A stretch of 64,000 bases of DNA from Morchella semilibera (taxonomy: Eukaryota; Ascomycota; Pezizomycetes; Pezizales; Morchellaceae). Under the pieces are notes generated by a model. The model saw nothing but the letters and a program-made list of their open reading frames with translations. It did no database searches and had not been told where the DNA came from. The DNA lies in the NCBI GenBank assembly GCA_009192285.1, contig WBVU01000004.1, positions 2,626,001 through 2,690,000 on the forward strand, given 5' to 3'. Shown one piece after another: positions 1 through 11,248 of the stretch (position 1 is the first letter of the stretch; the number at the start of each line of letters is the position of its first letter). Made by a program: the position numbers and the translations under genes.

Positions 1-2
1 TC

Positions 3-245
3 TCCAAAACCTCCCAGAAGCCGGTAACCGAAGCTGAGGCAAGTTTTCTACCATTCTCACAGCAACAAAACTCACAGCTAACGTTTAAATAGGGTGATGC
101 CGTTAAAAAGGTCATCCACGCAGATCGTTACCTTGAGTGCTCAGCCAAGACCAATGAGGGTGTCCGTGAGGTTTTTGAGCACGCAACTCGTTGTGCCCTA
201 CTACAGAAAAAGCCAAAGCATCGCAAGACGTGCAGTATCTTGTAA
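3..245 (+). CDS. Rho-family small GTPase, 3' end (partial)
   Basis: C-terminal part of a Rho GTPase; the gene begins before the window. Two exons are visible, 3-38 and 93-245, and the reading frame is continuous across them. The peptide contains the Rho G5 region ([19 protein letters not shown]), which binds the guanine base, and ends in a basic stretch followed by the CAAX box CSIL. A final Leu predicts geranylgeranylation and membrane anchoring. Family knowledge: Rho1-type proteins control cell-wall glucan synthesis, actin and polarity. The G5 motif is closest to Rho1, but the Rho1/Rho2 distinction cannot be settled from 63 residues. The intron at 39-92 starts with GC (GCAAGT) instead of GT and has a good GCTAAC branch site. 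The stop codon is followed by A/T-rich 3' sequence. Confidence 0.85.
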
Positions 246-999
246 GTTGATAAAGTCTTTAGAGTAGGGTGGTTGTCTCTGGTGTTTTTAAATCAACGGT
301 GGCGTGCTTTTTTTCCCTTCCGTTCTGCGAAATTCCCAACATGGTGCAGTAAATGGGCACACTTTTAGTGTACTGTTCAAGCGTCTTTTGAAGCGGGAGA
401 TTGAAGCATTAGTTGAGTCAAAGCCGGGGAAGCAATTACGGATATTGTGGGATGGGGACAGCAAAGTAAGGGAGGAACGGAAACAATTGTTGGGACATGT
501 ACTTTTCTTATTCTCTATTTTTACTGTTTCTCATCTCTTTTGAAGTGGTGCGGTTTTTCTTGTGTTGGTTCCTTATTATCCCCATTTGAGTTGTCCTGGT
601 TTGGTATTGTCTTTTTACAATCTGTTTTTTGTTTTCTCTTCTACCCTCTGCCGCTAGGAGGGGGATAATCGTCGAACACAGGTGTGCTTTTTTAAAAAAC
701 TCACCCCCTGGCGTACGACCCATTTACCAGCGACCTCGCTCTCTGTGATAATCGTGAAATTCCCACGCCAATCCCACCGTACTTCGAGGCGAATCCGCCT
801 CAAGCGAGGCTGAGAAGACCGATTGGCGAATAAAGGAATATCGCTTATCAGCGGCAAGATCAGCCTCGGCCAGTATCCAATGATCCAAGTGTCTATTTGT
901 AAAAGCCGGATGCTTTCTTATCTCTGGTAACTACTCCACATGTAGGGATTACACACGACACAAAGACAAAGCCATTATAGACATTTCCCTCTAGGACCT
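246..999. other. Intergenic region between convergent genes
   Basis: Sequence between the 3' end of the Rho gene and the 3' end of UFD2. It holds T-rich 3' flanking sequence and several short open frames that lack homology or splice logic. I see no gene or repeat here. Confidence 0.6.
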
Positions 1000-3900
1000 C
1001 TAACCATCAACATCCATTGTGTCCACCGTCAATGAATTTCCGGCACGCCGTTCTTTTACCCAAGCCTCTATCTGCCCCTTGAGCTCCGTATCTAAAGTGA
1101 TTGGTTAGTGTGATAGGACACGATGGACAGTCCACGGAAGAAACCATGCTTACTAGGAATGACATCTTCAATTTTTAAAGGTTCTCTGTTAAATGGATCT
1201 TTGGGATCGCTGAGCAAATGAACTTTGATGGTTTGTCGATCAATCGTAACCTTGGAAGACGGTAAAATTACAGGATCTTCCATCAGTGTAGCCATCAGTG
1301 GGTCTAGAAATTGCGGTTAGATCTTGTACTTAATAAGTAACTAGATGGGAGGGTCTACCCAAAAAGTCATCAGGGATTTCTCCAAGCTCTTCCTCGCCTT
1401 CCTCTTCACGCCGTTTGGTTTCTTCAACCATTGCGGCTAACTTAGCCAGCGCTGCTATATCAGGAGTGCCTTTCAAACTATTCTTTTCTAAAACGGCCTG
1501 TAATTTTTGAAAGAGCTCTGGCTTATACGAACGCCCATCTCTCGCAACAGCTTCCACAAACTGTATGGAGTTGCTAAGATTTAGATAGACATCTGTAATC
1601 TCTGACAGCAAGGCTTTGGGGTTAAAACGGTATTTCTCAGGGTTCCGAACTCTAAGGGAGTTGCATTTAGGCCCGACTAGAGCCTCAAGGTTGTAATCCA
1701 ACATACCAGCCAACCGGTTGACAATTTCTGGCATAATGAAAGCGTTAGGGATCGCAGACGTGAAGAGCTTCAGCATCGTGACCGTTTCATTGCCTAATGA
1801 CATGTATGAAGTTGCATCTCGCTCAGATTTCGCTAGTGCCTTCTCTTTTTCTGCCTTTTCTTGAGGGCTCATGGAAGAGGCTGCATCGCCTTCCAGCTCA
1901 TGCTGCAGTTTGTTAATTTCGGCAAGTGCACTAAGTGAGTTGTCTAGCACGTATGTTACGTCGTTGAGAAGAAGGGCCACAAATCGGATGAAAAAATCAA
2001 CGTTCAACCTTAATTCGTCATGTTAACTTCGTATGGATCTAGAACCAGAGAACAAACATACTTGCTTTCCTGATCCAGCTTTGCTCTGTATTCAGGGTTT
2101 GGCCATATTGATTTTATGACCTCAGAAATGTGATAACGAACAGTAAATTTTTCGTAATATTGCCTCTCGATTTCTGCGATTAATTAGTACGCGCTCTTGG
2201 ATAAAGAAGGACTAGCCTACCAATATAGAAGTTCATGAGGGCATGCAGAAAGTGTTGCAATACGAATTTGTGAGTATTTATGACATCTCCCAACATGCCA
2301 GCCGCCTTGCCACGGTAAGGCGAAATTCCATAATAGAGAATTTCGACGAGTTTCGATTTAAGGTTAGGCTTTTTTATATAGGTTGATGTACGCAAAAAGG
2401 TCGTGCAGAAGATGACGAGTTCATCTACTTGGCTCGTTGCTATGCACTCTGGTAAATATCTCCCTACAAATCCAAAACAAAGTCCAATATCCTCGATAAA
2501 ATACTCTGGCAAAGTACTGAACTCAGGAGGTGCGTCTTCAGGTAGGGGTAGGCTGCTAGTTGTCAGCTTACATCGTACAACCAAGATATTAAGTCAATCA
2601 CCTCATCATTCTTTGCGGGAAGCTATTTCCTGGGGAAACAAGTCTCAGGAGCCAGGTTGTAAGGTATCGCATAAACATAAGCGACCTTGTTTGTGATAAA
2701 CCGTCAAAGAGAAATACTTCAAGTGCGAACTTATATGCGATTCCCTCGTCTATACGCTGCCTCAATTTTTCTATGTTCCTATCCCAAATCCCTATCTGTG
2801 GCGTCTATAATTCAAATCAGTAATAAGTTAAACTGGGATTTGGGTGTGCCAAAACCCTTACGTTAATCCAGCGAGATCTCTCGCCTTGGATTCTCTCCAA
2901 GTGTTTTTCCATATCTCCAATATCTTTTGCCAGTTGGTCATGATTAACTTCAGTAGCGCCAAGTCCGTAATGATGGGCTGCAGCATTTAGGAAAAAGACC
3001 TCCGAGATGAAATTGTTTGGTCCTTCAATTTTCTTTGAGTAGAATTCCGACGCGGTATCTTCGTCTGCGTTGATTTTTGTCTCATCGCCGATGTCCAACC
3101 TGGGGTTACGTCGGAAGTAGTTGATATCGATTTTGTCAAGCTGCAGTGGGTTAGAAACCTTGAAGCAGATAATATTGTAAAACAAACCTTCGAAAAAGAT
3201 GCGTCCATAAAAGGCTCAGATAACTTGTTTAGTACAGCTGTTATATTGAGCATAAAACCATCTGAAGCTACTGTAGCCGGATCCACCTTCATAATAAGAG
3301 ATTAGGATATTTGATAGTTATATGAGGTCTCCAAGCGTATCATTACCTGTATAGCGCCACGCTTCTTATTCAAATTAATTGCTAAAGCAAAGAAGTCGAG
3401 AACCTTGATCTTCGCTTCATGAGATGCCCGAATTATACACATGGTTATCTGGTATAATTGATCCTTAAAAGTTTTAGCAAACGAACTGAATCCCGTACAT
3501 TGGGACTTACCTGTATCGTTTGGAGGGATAATCGGAGGGCCCTGGTTGCATCATTTAGGGCGGTTTGACTTTTGGTCTTTGCGCCGGTGAAATATGTACG
3601 ACATACTTGTGACTATTTAGTGGTCAGTTGAGCCATGTGTTATATGTCGTCTAACTCAGAGGTATTAAATACCTGAAGAGGAGAGAGTTGAAAAAAAGGG
3701 CCTAAGAAGGTTTCCTTTTCTACAAGGTGTGCCGGGGTTTGCTCTAGAGAAGGTAGAAATGAAGGCAGTTCAATCATGAGTTCCACAAGTGACTTATACT
3801 GGCAAAGTCGCCCTAAAGCTGATATGAATGGCTTATAGTTGTCTGTCATGTTCATCTTACTTAGTCGAACACTAAGGTTTTGAATTGCTTGCCGTAAAAA

Positions 3901-4950
3901 CCCCACAAGCTCTTGGCGAGACACAAGTTCATTTAGAAATTCTTGGGGTAAGCCGAGATCATCTTCTGCATCGTTTAATAAACGATTCTCGAGTTTGACT
4001 AGTGCGCGGTCATTCCTATAGTGATATTAGAGTAACCCAAAGGTATCGCTTTTCCGTAACTTACTCGAAGATTTCTGGCGTGGTAATACAGTTTTCTCCA
4101 AAGTTGATACAGAACTTCTTGGCTGTATTCAAGATATTGAGCCTTTTCTCGTCTAATCTGGACGGAGGTGTATTCCGCAGTATAGCAGAGGCCCGCCTCC
4201 AACAACTGACCAGATAGTCCATAGGGATGACATTAGAGTCTTTGCACACTGACAATACCAATTGGTCCAATGTACCCACGGAAATATGCGCCGCTAGAAG
4301 CGTCAATATGGGTTCCAGACCCGATGTGAGGGGGCAGACGTACGCTTTCCTTCAACTGCTTGCTCTTCCAAATCCTGCCGCAGGTCATCCAAGATGTGAT
4401 ATCCTATTGCCCGTGGCCCAGGCTAAATTAAACTTATTATTATTTGAAGATAACAAAATGCTCATACAGATATGCAGGCACCAACCTCCAGGGCCGCCTT
4501 AAATATGTGCTTCAAAGTTTTGTCTTCCCATAACTCTATAGCACTGAGGCTACCCACGGAAGTTGATTGAGTCGCTGGGGACTCTGGTAGCGGCGCAGGC
4601 TGTGTTTGTTTTACAGGAGAACGGACATCTGGAGGTGGCGATGTAGCTGTCCTTTTTGGCGTTGAACTCGACGACTGATTCAACCCTAGCTTAGTGAACG
4701 GGTTTGGCGCAGTATCACTTTGAGGCCCGGGTATCGTTGTTTGGAGAACCTTTGTAGGGGAGGGACTGCTTTCATCATCCTCTGTTTGGGGTTTTGTCTG
4801 TGATAAGGCCTGAAGTCTTGCTAGTCGCTTGTTACGAATCTATAATGTGTTAAATCGTGCTTTGAGACATCAAAAAAAAAAAAAAATAGAGCTTTCAATT
4901 TGAGCAACCCCACTCACTTTGTCGGCTTCGGATTCTGAGTTTGAAGACAT
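1000..4950 (-). CDS. UFD2: Ubiquitin chain-elongation factor E4 (UFD2, U-box ligase)
   Basis: E4 enzyme that extends ubiquitin chains on substrates already carrying a few ubiquitins, working with Cdc48 in proteasomal degradation (family knowledge). It is spliced into many exons. The first is 4918-4950 ([11 protein letters not shown], then GTGAGT). The next begins with the conserved [10 protein letters not shown] and a Ser/Pro-rich stretch. The core Ufd2 domain follows ([17 protein letters not shown] in exon 1359-2008). The U-box lies in exon 1154-1303 ([20 protein letters not shown], then [15 protein letters not shown]) and the last exon is 1000-1091 ([15 protein letters not shown], ending MDVDG). 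Junctions 1359/1303 and 1154/1091 keep the frame, giving [11 protein letters not shown] and VIPNTELK. Length is of the order of 1000 residues, normal for the family. No break was seen, though middle exon borders were not all resolved. Confidence 0.95.
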
Positions 4951-5705
4951 GGTTACCCGATAGATCCTGCAAAGTAGCTAAAAGTGAAAGATCGTTGGTC
5001 AAACAGATAACGTTGATGTTACGGAGTGAAGCAAAGGATGTAGTTATGTTGTTACGTGATGAGCAACATGGGGTTATGGGCGTGTGCGGCTGCTTTGACA
5101 TCGTCGGTAGTCCGCTGAGCAACCATGCACAATGCAACCGCCTACTTATCTTCCACAAGCTTCTTCGCTACCTCGAGTGAAGATCCATGAAGGTACATAT
5201 TGGTATTATTTAGGGGAGGGGGGCAACTAAAGAACAAAGTTAAACTTTGAAATTTATAAGCACGTATCAGTGCATGATATACTTTACATTATATGTAGGG
5301 TAAGTATTATTTACTCTAAAATAACACATGCTAATAATAACCGTAGGTGTGGTCACTTGAGGGGTTTAGATATACTAGAAACACCTAAATTTTCTTCAAT
5401 ATCATAGAGCCATGTACGCGATATGATTAAACCACATCTAATTTCAGCTCAAGTAATTCGAACACACTAGACTCTTTTATCTGAAAGATAAGGTTAAATT
5501 CCAAGCTATACCAGATTACTAAATATCTTGATCAACTACCCTTCTCCACTGGAAAAGAAGTGTTCTCTGTTGGAATAATAACATATGTAAGAAGGTTTGT
5601 ATAAATTTAAAATACAAAGAAAAGAATGTTTTTCCAACAGGATGCCAGCCTTCAATTGCATCCAACTTTCAAAGACTGGAGCAGCCACAACCACGTATTA
5701 AGAAT
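4951..5705. other. UFD2 upstream region and intergenic spacer
   Basis: About 750 bases between the UFD2 start and the stop of the next minus-strand gene. The proximal 200 bases probably hold the UFD2 promoter. The rest is A/T-rich with no supported gene or clear repeat. Confidence 0.5.
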
Positions 5706-6555
5706 TTAGGCCGAGGCAGGGGCTGAGGGAGTGACAAACACAGTAGTGTAGACGCTCATTGTGGTAGTACTGGTGCTATCGTAGGAAATGGTGCTCATGG
5801 TGTTGTTAGAGTAGGGAGGCATGATAGGCGAATGGATAACGCTCGGGGCGGCGGCAGGGGCGGAGACGGTCTATAAGACAAGTTAGAGAATGATAAGAAA
5901 GATATGGACTGAGATACCCACAATTGTACTGTACAAAGTGACATACTGTGGGACATAAACAGTCTCCACTGAGCAAGCAGCAGCAGAGGTCACGGCAGCA
6001 GCAGCAGAGGCATCTTCAACAGTGACGGTAGATGCAACATTGGGAACTGTGACTACCATAGTCGTGGTGGTTGTAGATTTTGACTTAGTTGAGGGAGTAG
6101 CCTGGACAGCAGCAGCGGAGACTACAGGCTCAACTGAACTGGCAGAAGGAAGAGAAGCAGGCGTAGCCTCAACGATAGGAGACACTATGACAGTGCTCTT
6201 TACGTGCGCAACAGTCTGGGTGGTTTCTTCCGCCTATAAGAGTTATTAGAATTAGCCGCGTGCAAATATTTGCAGATCAATGTCTTACCTTTGTAATAGT
6301 AGTAGTCTTGATACGCCCATCGCCCAAGGTGTAAGTAACGGTTACAAGCTTGGTATTTGTCTGAGTAACAGTGACAGTGTACAGCGAAGGAGTAACGGCA
6401 GCAGTCCCAGCTCCGTAGGTGATTGTGGCCTCAGTCCCGTTGTAGTTTTGCCTAGCTGCAAGATGGCCACGGCGGTGCAGGTGGTTGTGGCCATGAGCAC
6501 CACAAGCAGAAACAACGGCGGTGAGACAGATGACGAGGTTACTAAAGGAGACCAT
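5706..6555 (-). CDS. Secreted Ser/Thr/Val-rich protein (cell-wall type)
   Basis: Three exons (6289-6555, 5922-6233, 5706-5870), all phase 0, give about 247 residues. The N-terminus is a signal peptide (MVSFSNLVICLTAVVSACGA), followed by a His-rich stretch with a dibasic RR that could be a Kex2 site. The remainder is low-complexity Ser/Thr/Val/Ala sequence (TVTVTQTNTKLVTVTYTL; STTTTTMVVTVP) typical of O-mannosylated fungal wall or extracellular proteins. It ends PSAPASA with no obvious GPI signal or transmembrane helix. Introns have GTAAGA..TAG, GTGGGT..TAG borders. Specific function unknown; a structural wall protein or secreted effector-like protein are both possible. An A/G-rich tract upstream (about 6780-6845) lies in the likely promoter. 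Confidence 0.75.
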
Positions 6556-7442
6556 TTTTTATTTTTTGTAACTGATTGACGTCCGTAAAGGGCCAGAAAT
6601 GACAATCTTTTTATTCTAGAAACACTGAAAACGAAGCAATCAATGCGCTGTTAGAACGGAAAACGAAAGATTGATATTGTTGGTTTAAATGAGTGACAAA
6701 GACCCGAAGGAATTGAAGCCGAAAAAGTGGTAACGAACGTGGGCAAAAGAAAAGAAAAACGTTATGCTTTCAAAGGTTGTAGGTGAAGAGGAAAGAGAGA
6801 GGAAGGGGAGGAGTCGAGAATAAGAAGGAAAGGGTGGGTGAGAAGGTACAGATAGGAAGTTCGGAGCTCTTCATTCTGGGCTCAGAAGTAGGGGTTTGCA
6901 GCCAGCGACATTGAAGTTGCCCAACATTATATTACTTGCACAATTATCTGGGCACATCTTGTCATATCCCAATTTACTACAAGGCCCTGGCATTAAGTGA
7001 GTGGACAAAATTGGGCGTTGACAGGTGAGAATCCGTTCACTCACTAAATCCCAGACCCTTGTACTTAGACTATCCGGTATCTGGGAAGTAGGGGACTGAT
7101 GTATGGAAGTGTTAGGGATCTAAGATGAAGGAGTAAGTTTCCGCGATTAACATGAAACCCCTAACACCGGGGGACAACTTCGTCCGCTTTAGTATAAGGC
7201 CCTCTGTACTAGTGACCTAATTAAACGAACAAATAAGGATCTGTAGCAGCTAAGTGTGAACACTCTGGGCACTGATGTCAGTTGGTTCCCCACATGACTA
7301 GCATCCCCAATGTTATTACGGCGAACCGGCTTGTTAGCGCTTGTAGCCCTTGGTACACACCCAATTTCGAAGTCTTGACTTGGCAAATTTCCTCTATCCG
7401 AAATTACTGATCAAATAAATCAGGAGAAATCCCGATGGGAGG
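6556..7442. promoter_or_regulatory. Upstream region of the secreted-protein gene
   Basis: Contains a purine-rich stretch at about 6780-6845 on the plus strand (pyrimidine-rich on the gene's strand), a common fungal promoter feature. The distal part, to 7442, shows no gene. Confidence 0.4.
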
Positions 7443-7609
7443 TACAGCGACACCCCGCTATAAGAAACGCCAAGGTGGCAACACTCCCCCCAAAATTTCT
7501 TATAGCAAGTGAGATTTTGGTGCAGAGTCCTTAGCGTGTACCCTGTGTGTTGTTTCTTACAGCAAGGTTTTTCTTATAGCGAGGTTTCTTATAGCGAGGT
7601 ATGGCTGTA
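7443..7609. mobile_element. Short inverted-repeat element (pogo-related MITE)
   Basis: A 167-bp element. Its ends read TACAGC-acac-CCCGCTATAAGAAA and, in reverse complement, TACAGC-cata-CCTCGCTATAAGAAA; each begins with the TA expected as a Tc1/mariner/pogo target duplication. Internal copies of TTCTTATAGC occur near the right end. It has no coding capacity. The core CGCTATAA matches the terminus of the pogo-like element starting at 7960, so that element is the likely source of transposase (inference). Confidence 0.75.
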
Positions 7610-7899
7610 TTGTGAGTTGTAAAAAATCGTGGGACATGGCTCAACGAACATTGTTCCAGTAAACGCAATACCAAATACTGATATGGTTCGGGCCTCTAAG
7701 TATTGTATCATAACTACATGTAAGTATTTACTTTGTTTGTGGTATTCTCCCGGTTGGTCCTGGTCGGGAGTTTGTTGCGGTTGCGTCTCATTATTTTTTG
7801 ACACTCGCAATATTTCCAAACTGGCTTTATTTCTTAAGGGTCTGCGCAGACTACTTACCCGAATTCAGTCTAACGAAAACTAATACCAAATTGGCTATC

Positions 7900-7957
7900 T
7901 CCGGCCAGGGATTACCTCCTTCACGATTGGTTGAAAGGCGTAGATCAGGTCTGCTTA
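7900..7957 (+). repeat. Dispersed repeat, copy 1 (partner at 62226)
   Basis: The stretch from GCCAGGGATTACCTCCTT to ATCAGGTCTGCT is nearly the same as 62226-62282. The second copy continues with TAATAATAAT where this one is interrupted by the pogo terminus, so the pogo element inserted at the TA of this repeat. Confidence 0.6.
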
Positions 7958-9630
7958 TACAGTCGCCCTCCGCTATAACGAACGTGCATATTGGACCGGT
8001 TTTGGTTCAGTATAGCAGATCATTCGTTACAGCAAATCATCAAAACACTGATAACTACTGCTACTATAGATGTTTGCCACCATCTCAACTTTGGAGTGCG
8101 GTATCGCTATATGCTGCTTACACTCTTCCGATTCTGCAGCAAGCTCTGCGCCGAGTCCTCGGCGCCTAGTGGATCCACAGGTGAAGGTTGATAGCATCAC
8201 CTTCATGCTATATGTAGCCTTTGGATAACAGCGGTCTCTACTTTTGAGTTCAAAGAATTACAGAACATGGTGAAGTGACCCGTTACAATTTATTTTTATC
8301 TAAATCTGAATCTATTCTAATAACTTATTGTATGTAGACTCAATATCATCGGCTCTACTGGTCCACTTTGTAGGAACAATATTAGCGGTCCCTACCCTAT
8401 GAGTTTCATAACTTTCATATGAATCTGGACTCCAAAACCTAGACTTGAATCGCTCACTTTCTACCTCTGACCCGTCTTCTGGAATTTGTTGAGGTACGTT
8501 GTCTGGAAACTGTGTAGGTTCCTCCTCAGGAGAATCGCTAGGTACCCAATGCCTTTGTAAAAAAGGAGTCGATCTTTGACTGTTGATGGCGCGCAGTATG
8601 GTTTTTATGCCTGGGGGGGGGGGGCTTATTAGTATCAAACAGACCGGAATTTGATGGAGAATCTTACAATAGTGGTGCTGAGCGTAATTGAAGAGTATCT
8701 TTCAATATAGTCGATACCGGAAGTTTTTTGGAACTTGAAGTAATGATTTCAGTCAATTTGAGTACTTGAAAATAGCGGGTGAGTTCATCTAAATGATGGA
8801 TGGCGATGTCATGTGTAATTGGGAGAGAGTGATTTATATCTTCAGTATCGGTATTACCATCTGCATCGGCATCGCTAAGTTCATCAGATTTCCTTGAGAG
8901 GATATCATTTTTGATTCCGGTTGCTATAATGGCTTGAATGGAAGGAACGGAATCTAAATCAAATTGACAATTTTGATTTGATTCCCTGTCGGATTGATTG
9001 CCGTTAACTGTTCCCTCATCCAGAAAGGAGAATCGTCAAATGAAGTCCAAAACTGATCTGTATCGAAAGTGCTAACCCAGGATGGGATTAGTTGGCCCAT
9101 AGCACTTTTGCATGGACGGTGTTGACTGGCAATAAATGATATCAATTTCCTGAAGAGACTCGTATTCTTCTCCAGATAGATTGGCCTTCTTCCAACAATT
9201 GATGATGGTTTGAGGTGTGACGGTATCCCAAGCTTCAGCGATTATATAGGTAGCTTGTAATATATCAAACTTTTTAGGTGCAATGCCATGAATATTGAGT
9301 AGATACGCCAATAGGCAGACTTAAATGATGAGATAATTCCTTCATCCAATGGCTGGAATTTTGCAGTTGTATTCGGCGGTAGATAAATGAGTATGACATT
9401 TGTCAATATTAGTGGTATTGGTCTTTGATAATTTTTAGGGGGGTTATCAGCAGGTGGATATGTTGGACAGTTGTCAGTAACTAATGCTATATGACGTCCA
9501 GTAATTTGCATTTCGGTATTGATAGTATATAGAAATTCATACCGTAGACCCGGTAAGCATCTAAAAAATTTTGTTGTAGCGGTAAGTAGCTGGGAGATTG
9601 GCAATATTAACTTAATGTTATAGAGCAACT
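7958..9630 (-). mobile_element. Pogo/Fot1-like DNA transposon remnant (DDE transposase)
   Basis: The left terminus at 7960 (CAGTCGCCCTCCGCTATAAC, preceded by TA) is a pogo/Fot1-type inverted repeat. On the minus strand, 9242-9628 encodes the DDE-superfamily endonuclease region: LVTDNCPTYPPADN with the second catalytic Asp, then the diagnostic YLPPNTTAKFQPLDEGIISS. 9072-9311 encodes the following region (PQTIINCWKKANL), and 8312-8638 an acidic C-terminal tail. These pieces are in different frames, so the gene is decayed. The N-terminal HTH/CENP-B part and the right terminus are missing: the match stops near 9630 where LTR-like sequence begins. Confidence 0.8.
9072..9628 (-). pseudogene. Pogo-type transposase, catalytic-domain fragment
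   Basis: Broken C-terminal half of a pogo/Tigger-like transposase (DDE_1 type). Visible landmarks are TDNCPTY, the LPPNTT-QPLD-GII motif and the tail motif INCWKKANL. At least one frameshift separates the segment ending near 9311 from the upstream segment, and the N-terminal DNA-binding domain is absent. Non-functional. Confidence 0.75.
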
Positions 9631-9915
9631 AAGTAGAACCGAACGACAGATGAAGATAATGATGCAGATGAGGTTGAGAGGTACAGCCAGGGCTAACGGA
9701 AGGGTAACGCAGTGGCCAAGATGAAGATAAGGACAAAGGCAGAGACAAAGGCAAAGGTACGATAGAGGAAGTGAGGACCAAGTAAGGACGAAAACAAAAC
9801 AAGCCAAGGTATACAACCAAGGCAAAGTGAGACGAGCTAGGGACGAAGGACACAGCAGGAACGTCTTGTCGATAACTAAGAGTACTTATGACGGAGTAAC
9901 CGAGAGGCAAGGTAA
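9631..9915 (-). repeat. Degenerate LTR-like sequence
   Basis: Purine-rich, with AAAGGCAGAGACAAAGGCAAAGG, GAAGTGAGGACC and GACGGAGTAACC blocks that resemble the reverse complement of the Gypsy-A type LTR, strongly diverged. It marks the break in the pogo remnant. Boundaries and family are uncertain. Confidence 0.35.
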
Positions 9916-10206
9916 CATCAGCAAGCCTATTCAACCCTACCGGAGGCCCGGGAGGTGTGGGAGACGTTCGGAGACACCCGTCAAACTTTCGATCTCCAGG
10001 GGCTTACCCGCCCGTACGAGGGCCTCCCGAGCCTTTGCGGGAGCCTCTCGAGCTTTCAAGAAGGCTTAGCGGGCTCTCCTGATGCTAAGCGGCGCTCTCC
10101 TGACGCCCTCTAGAGGCTTTGTTATTCTCACCTAAGAGGCTGCGAGATATCGCAGACCTCCAGACTAGTAAGAGGTTTTCGTTTAGAGAGGCTTCAGAGA
10201 CGATTT
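9916..10206. other. Plavaka-type terminus and GC-rich subterminal sequence
   Basis: Begins with CATCAGCAAGCC, the 9-bp terminus shared by the Plavaka elements and the 137-bp MITEs. It is followed by sequence rich in GAGGCCTCCCGAGC, CTCTCGAGC and AGAGGCTT motifs, like the subterminal regions of the Plavaka elements further along. It may be the left end of another, or the outermost, Plavaka element. No matching right end was found. Confidence 0.35.
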
Positions 10207-10950
10207 CATCAGCAAGATTTTACAAGTCTCAGGAGATGTGACGGAGTAACCCGACGCAAAGTAGAAGATGACAATGATGACGCAGGAGGACTCGAGGATC
10301 ACATCCTACACAACAAGGAGACCGACCAAGACAGGAGCAGCGCCGGCCAGGCACAAGCACAGGCACCAGCGAAGACAAAGGCAGGAGCAAGGGCACAGGA
10401 GCGCGGGACTGAGAAAGTGAGGACCGGATAGACCTCAACGAGAACGATGAAAGATACTATGGCTTTCCTCTTTAGAGGACAGAATCTTAGGTACGAGAGG
10501 CTATGACTTGAGAATAAGAGTAGATTCCTATGTACCGAATTGACAGGAAGACGAGACAGAGAGAAAAGAAAGAAAGAACTAAGGAAAACATCTATCCACG
10601 CTATTTAACACCCCTCCTTCACCAGTCCGCTATGACTCATACGTCAGCTCATAGAAACCCATAGAAATCTATCGCAACCACACCTCGTATTCCTCCCCAC
10701 CATCTCTGCTATTTACATTACAAATCTATTACACCATCGAACCTCCCAGAATCCAGTGACGACACCCCCTCCTTAACTCACCCCTTTCTCGCTTATCATT
10801 ACACTAACAATCATAACATGGCTTCGACTGCTAAACCCTCAGGACCAATGCCAAGACGCCGGGACAGGAGATTACAGGGGTCTTAGGAGACTCAGGAGAC
10901 TGTCAGGAGATTCAGGAGACTCCAGTCACAAATGGTAAAGCTTGCTGATG
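10207..10950 (+). mobile_element. 137-bp MITE family, copy 1 (split by a solo LTR)
   Basis: Starts CATCAGCAAGA and ends GCTTGCTGATG, with GTCTCAGGAGA/CAGGAGACT motifs. It is more diverged than the other copies and is split by a solo LTR at 10237-10866 whose GGAGA target duplication lies in the MITE. It is therefore an older copy. Confidence 0.7.
10237..10866 (-). repeat. Solo LTR, Gypsy-A family (reverse orientation)
   Basis: 630 bp, starting TGTGACGGAGT and ending GCCGGGACA, the reverse complement of the Gypsy-A LTR. It is flanked by the 5-bp duplication GGAGA (10232-10236 and 10867-10871). This is the product of recombination between two LTRs. It is moderately diverged from the LTRs of the full element at 11249, so older. 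Confidence 0.88.
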
Positions 10951-10977
10951 CTGTTATAAGCTCAAGCATGAGTAGGG

Positions 10978-11248
10978 CATTCTCGTGCGGGCTCCTCAAG
11001 CCCTCCTGATACCTTCAGAAGATTAAGCGAAATCTCACAAGCTCTCCTGTAATCCCTGCCAATCTCCTGGGCTCTTCTGAGGGCTCGCTAAGCTCTCCTG
11101 ATATTTTTGGAGACTACTGATGATCAAGCGAAACCTCTAAAGCTCTCCTGTAATCTCTGTCAATCTCTTGGGCTCCCCTGAGGGCTCGCCAAGCCCTCCT
11201 GACATCTCCGGAGACTACTGATGATTAAGCGAAACCTCCCAAGCTCTC
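10978..11248 (+). repeat. 101-bp tandem repeat array
   Basis: Successive units begin near 11021, 11122 and 11223 (GATTAAGCGAAACCTC...). They contain AGCTCTCCTGTAATCCCTGCC and GAGGGCTCGCCAAGCCC, and the period is 101 bp. The last unit is interrupted by the Gypsy-A insertion and resumes after it (CTGTTATCCCTGCC, 17477-17490). The same unit recurs at 50764-50890. Probably subterminal repeats of a Plavaka-type element. Confidence 0.7.

Noticed and set aside
304-857. Several overlapping open frames after the Rho gene
   Set aside because: No motifs, no splice logic, overlapping on both strands; 3' intergenic sequence.
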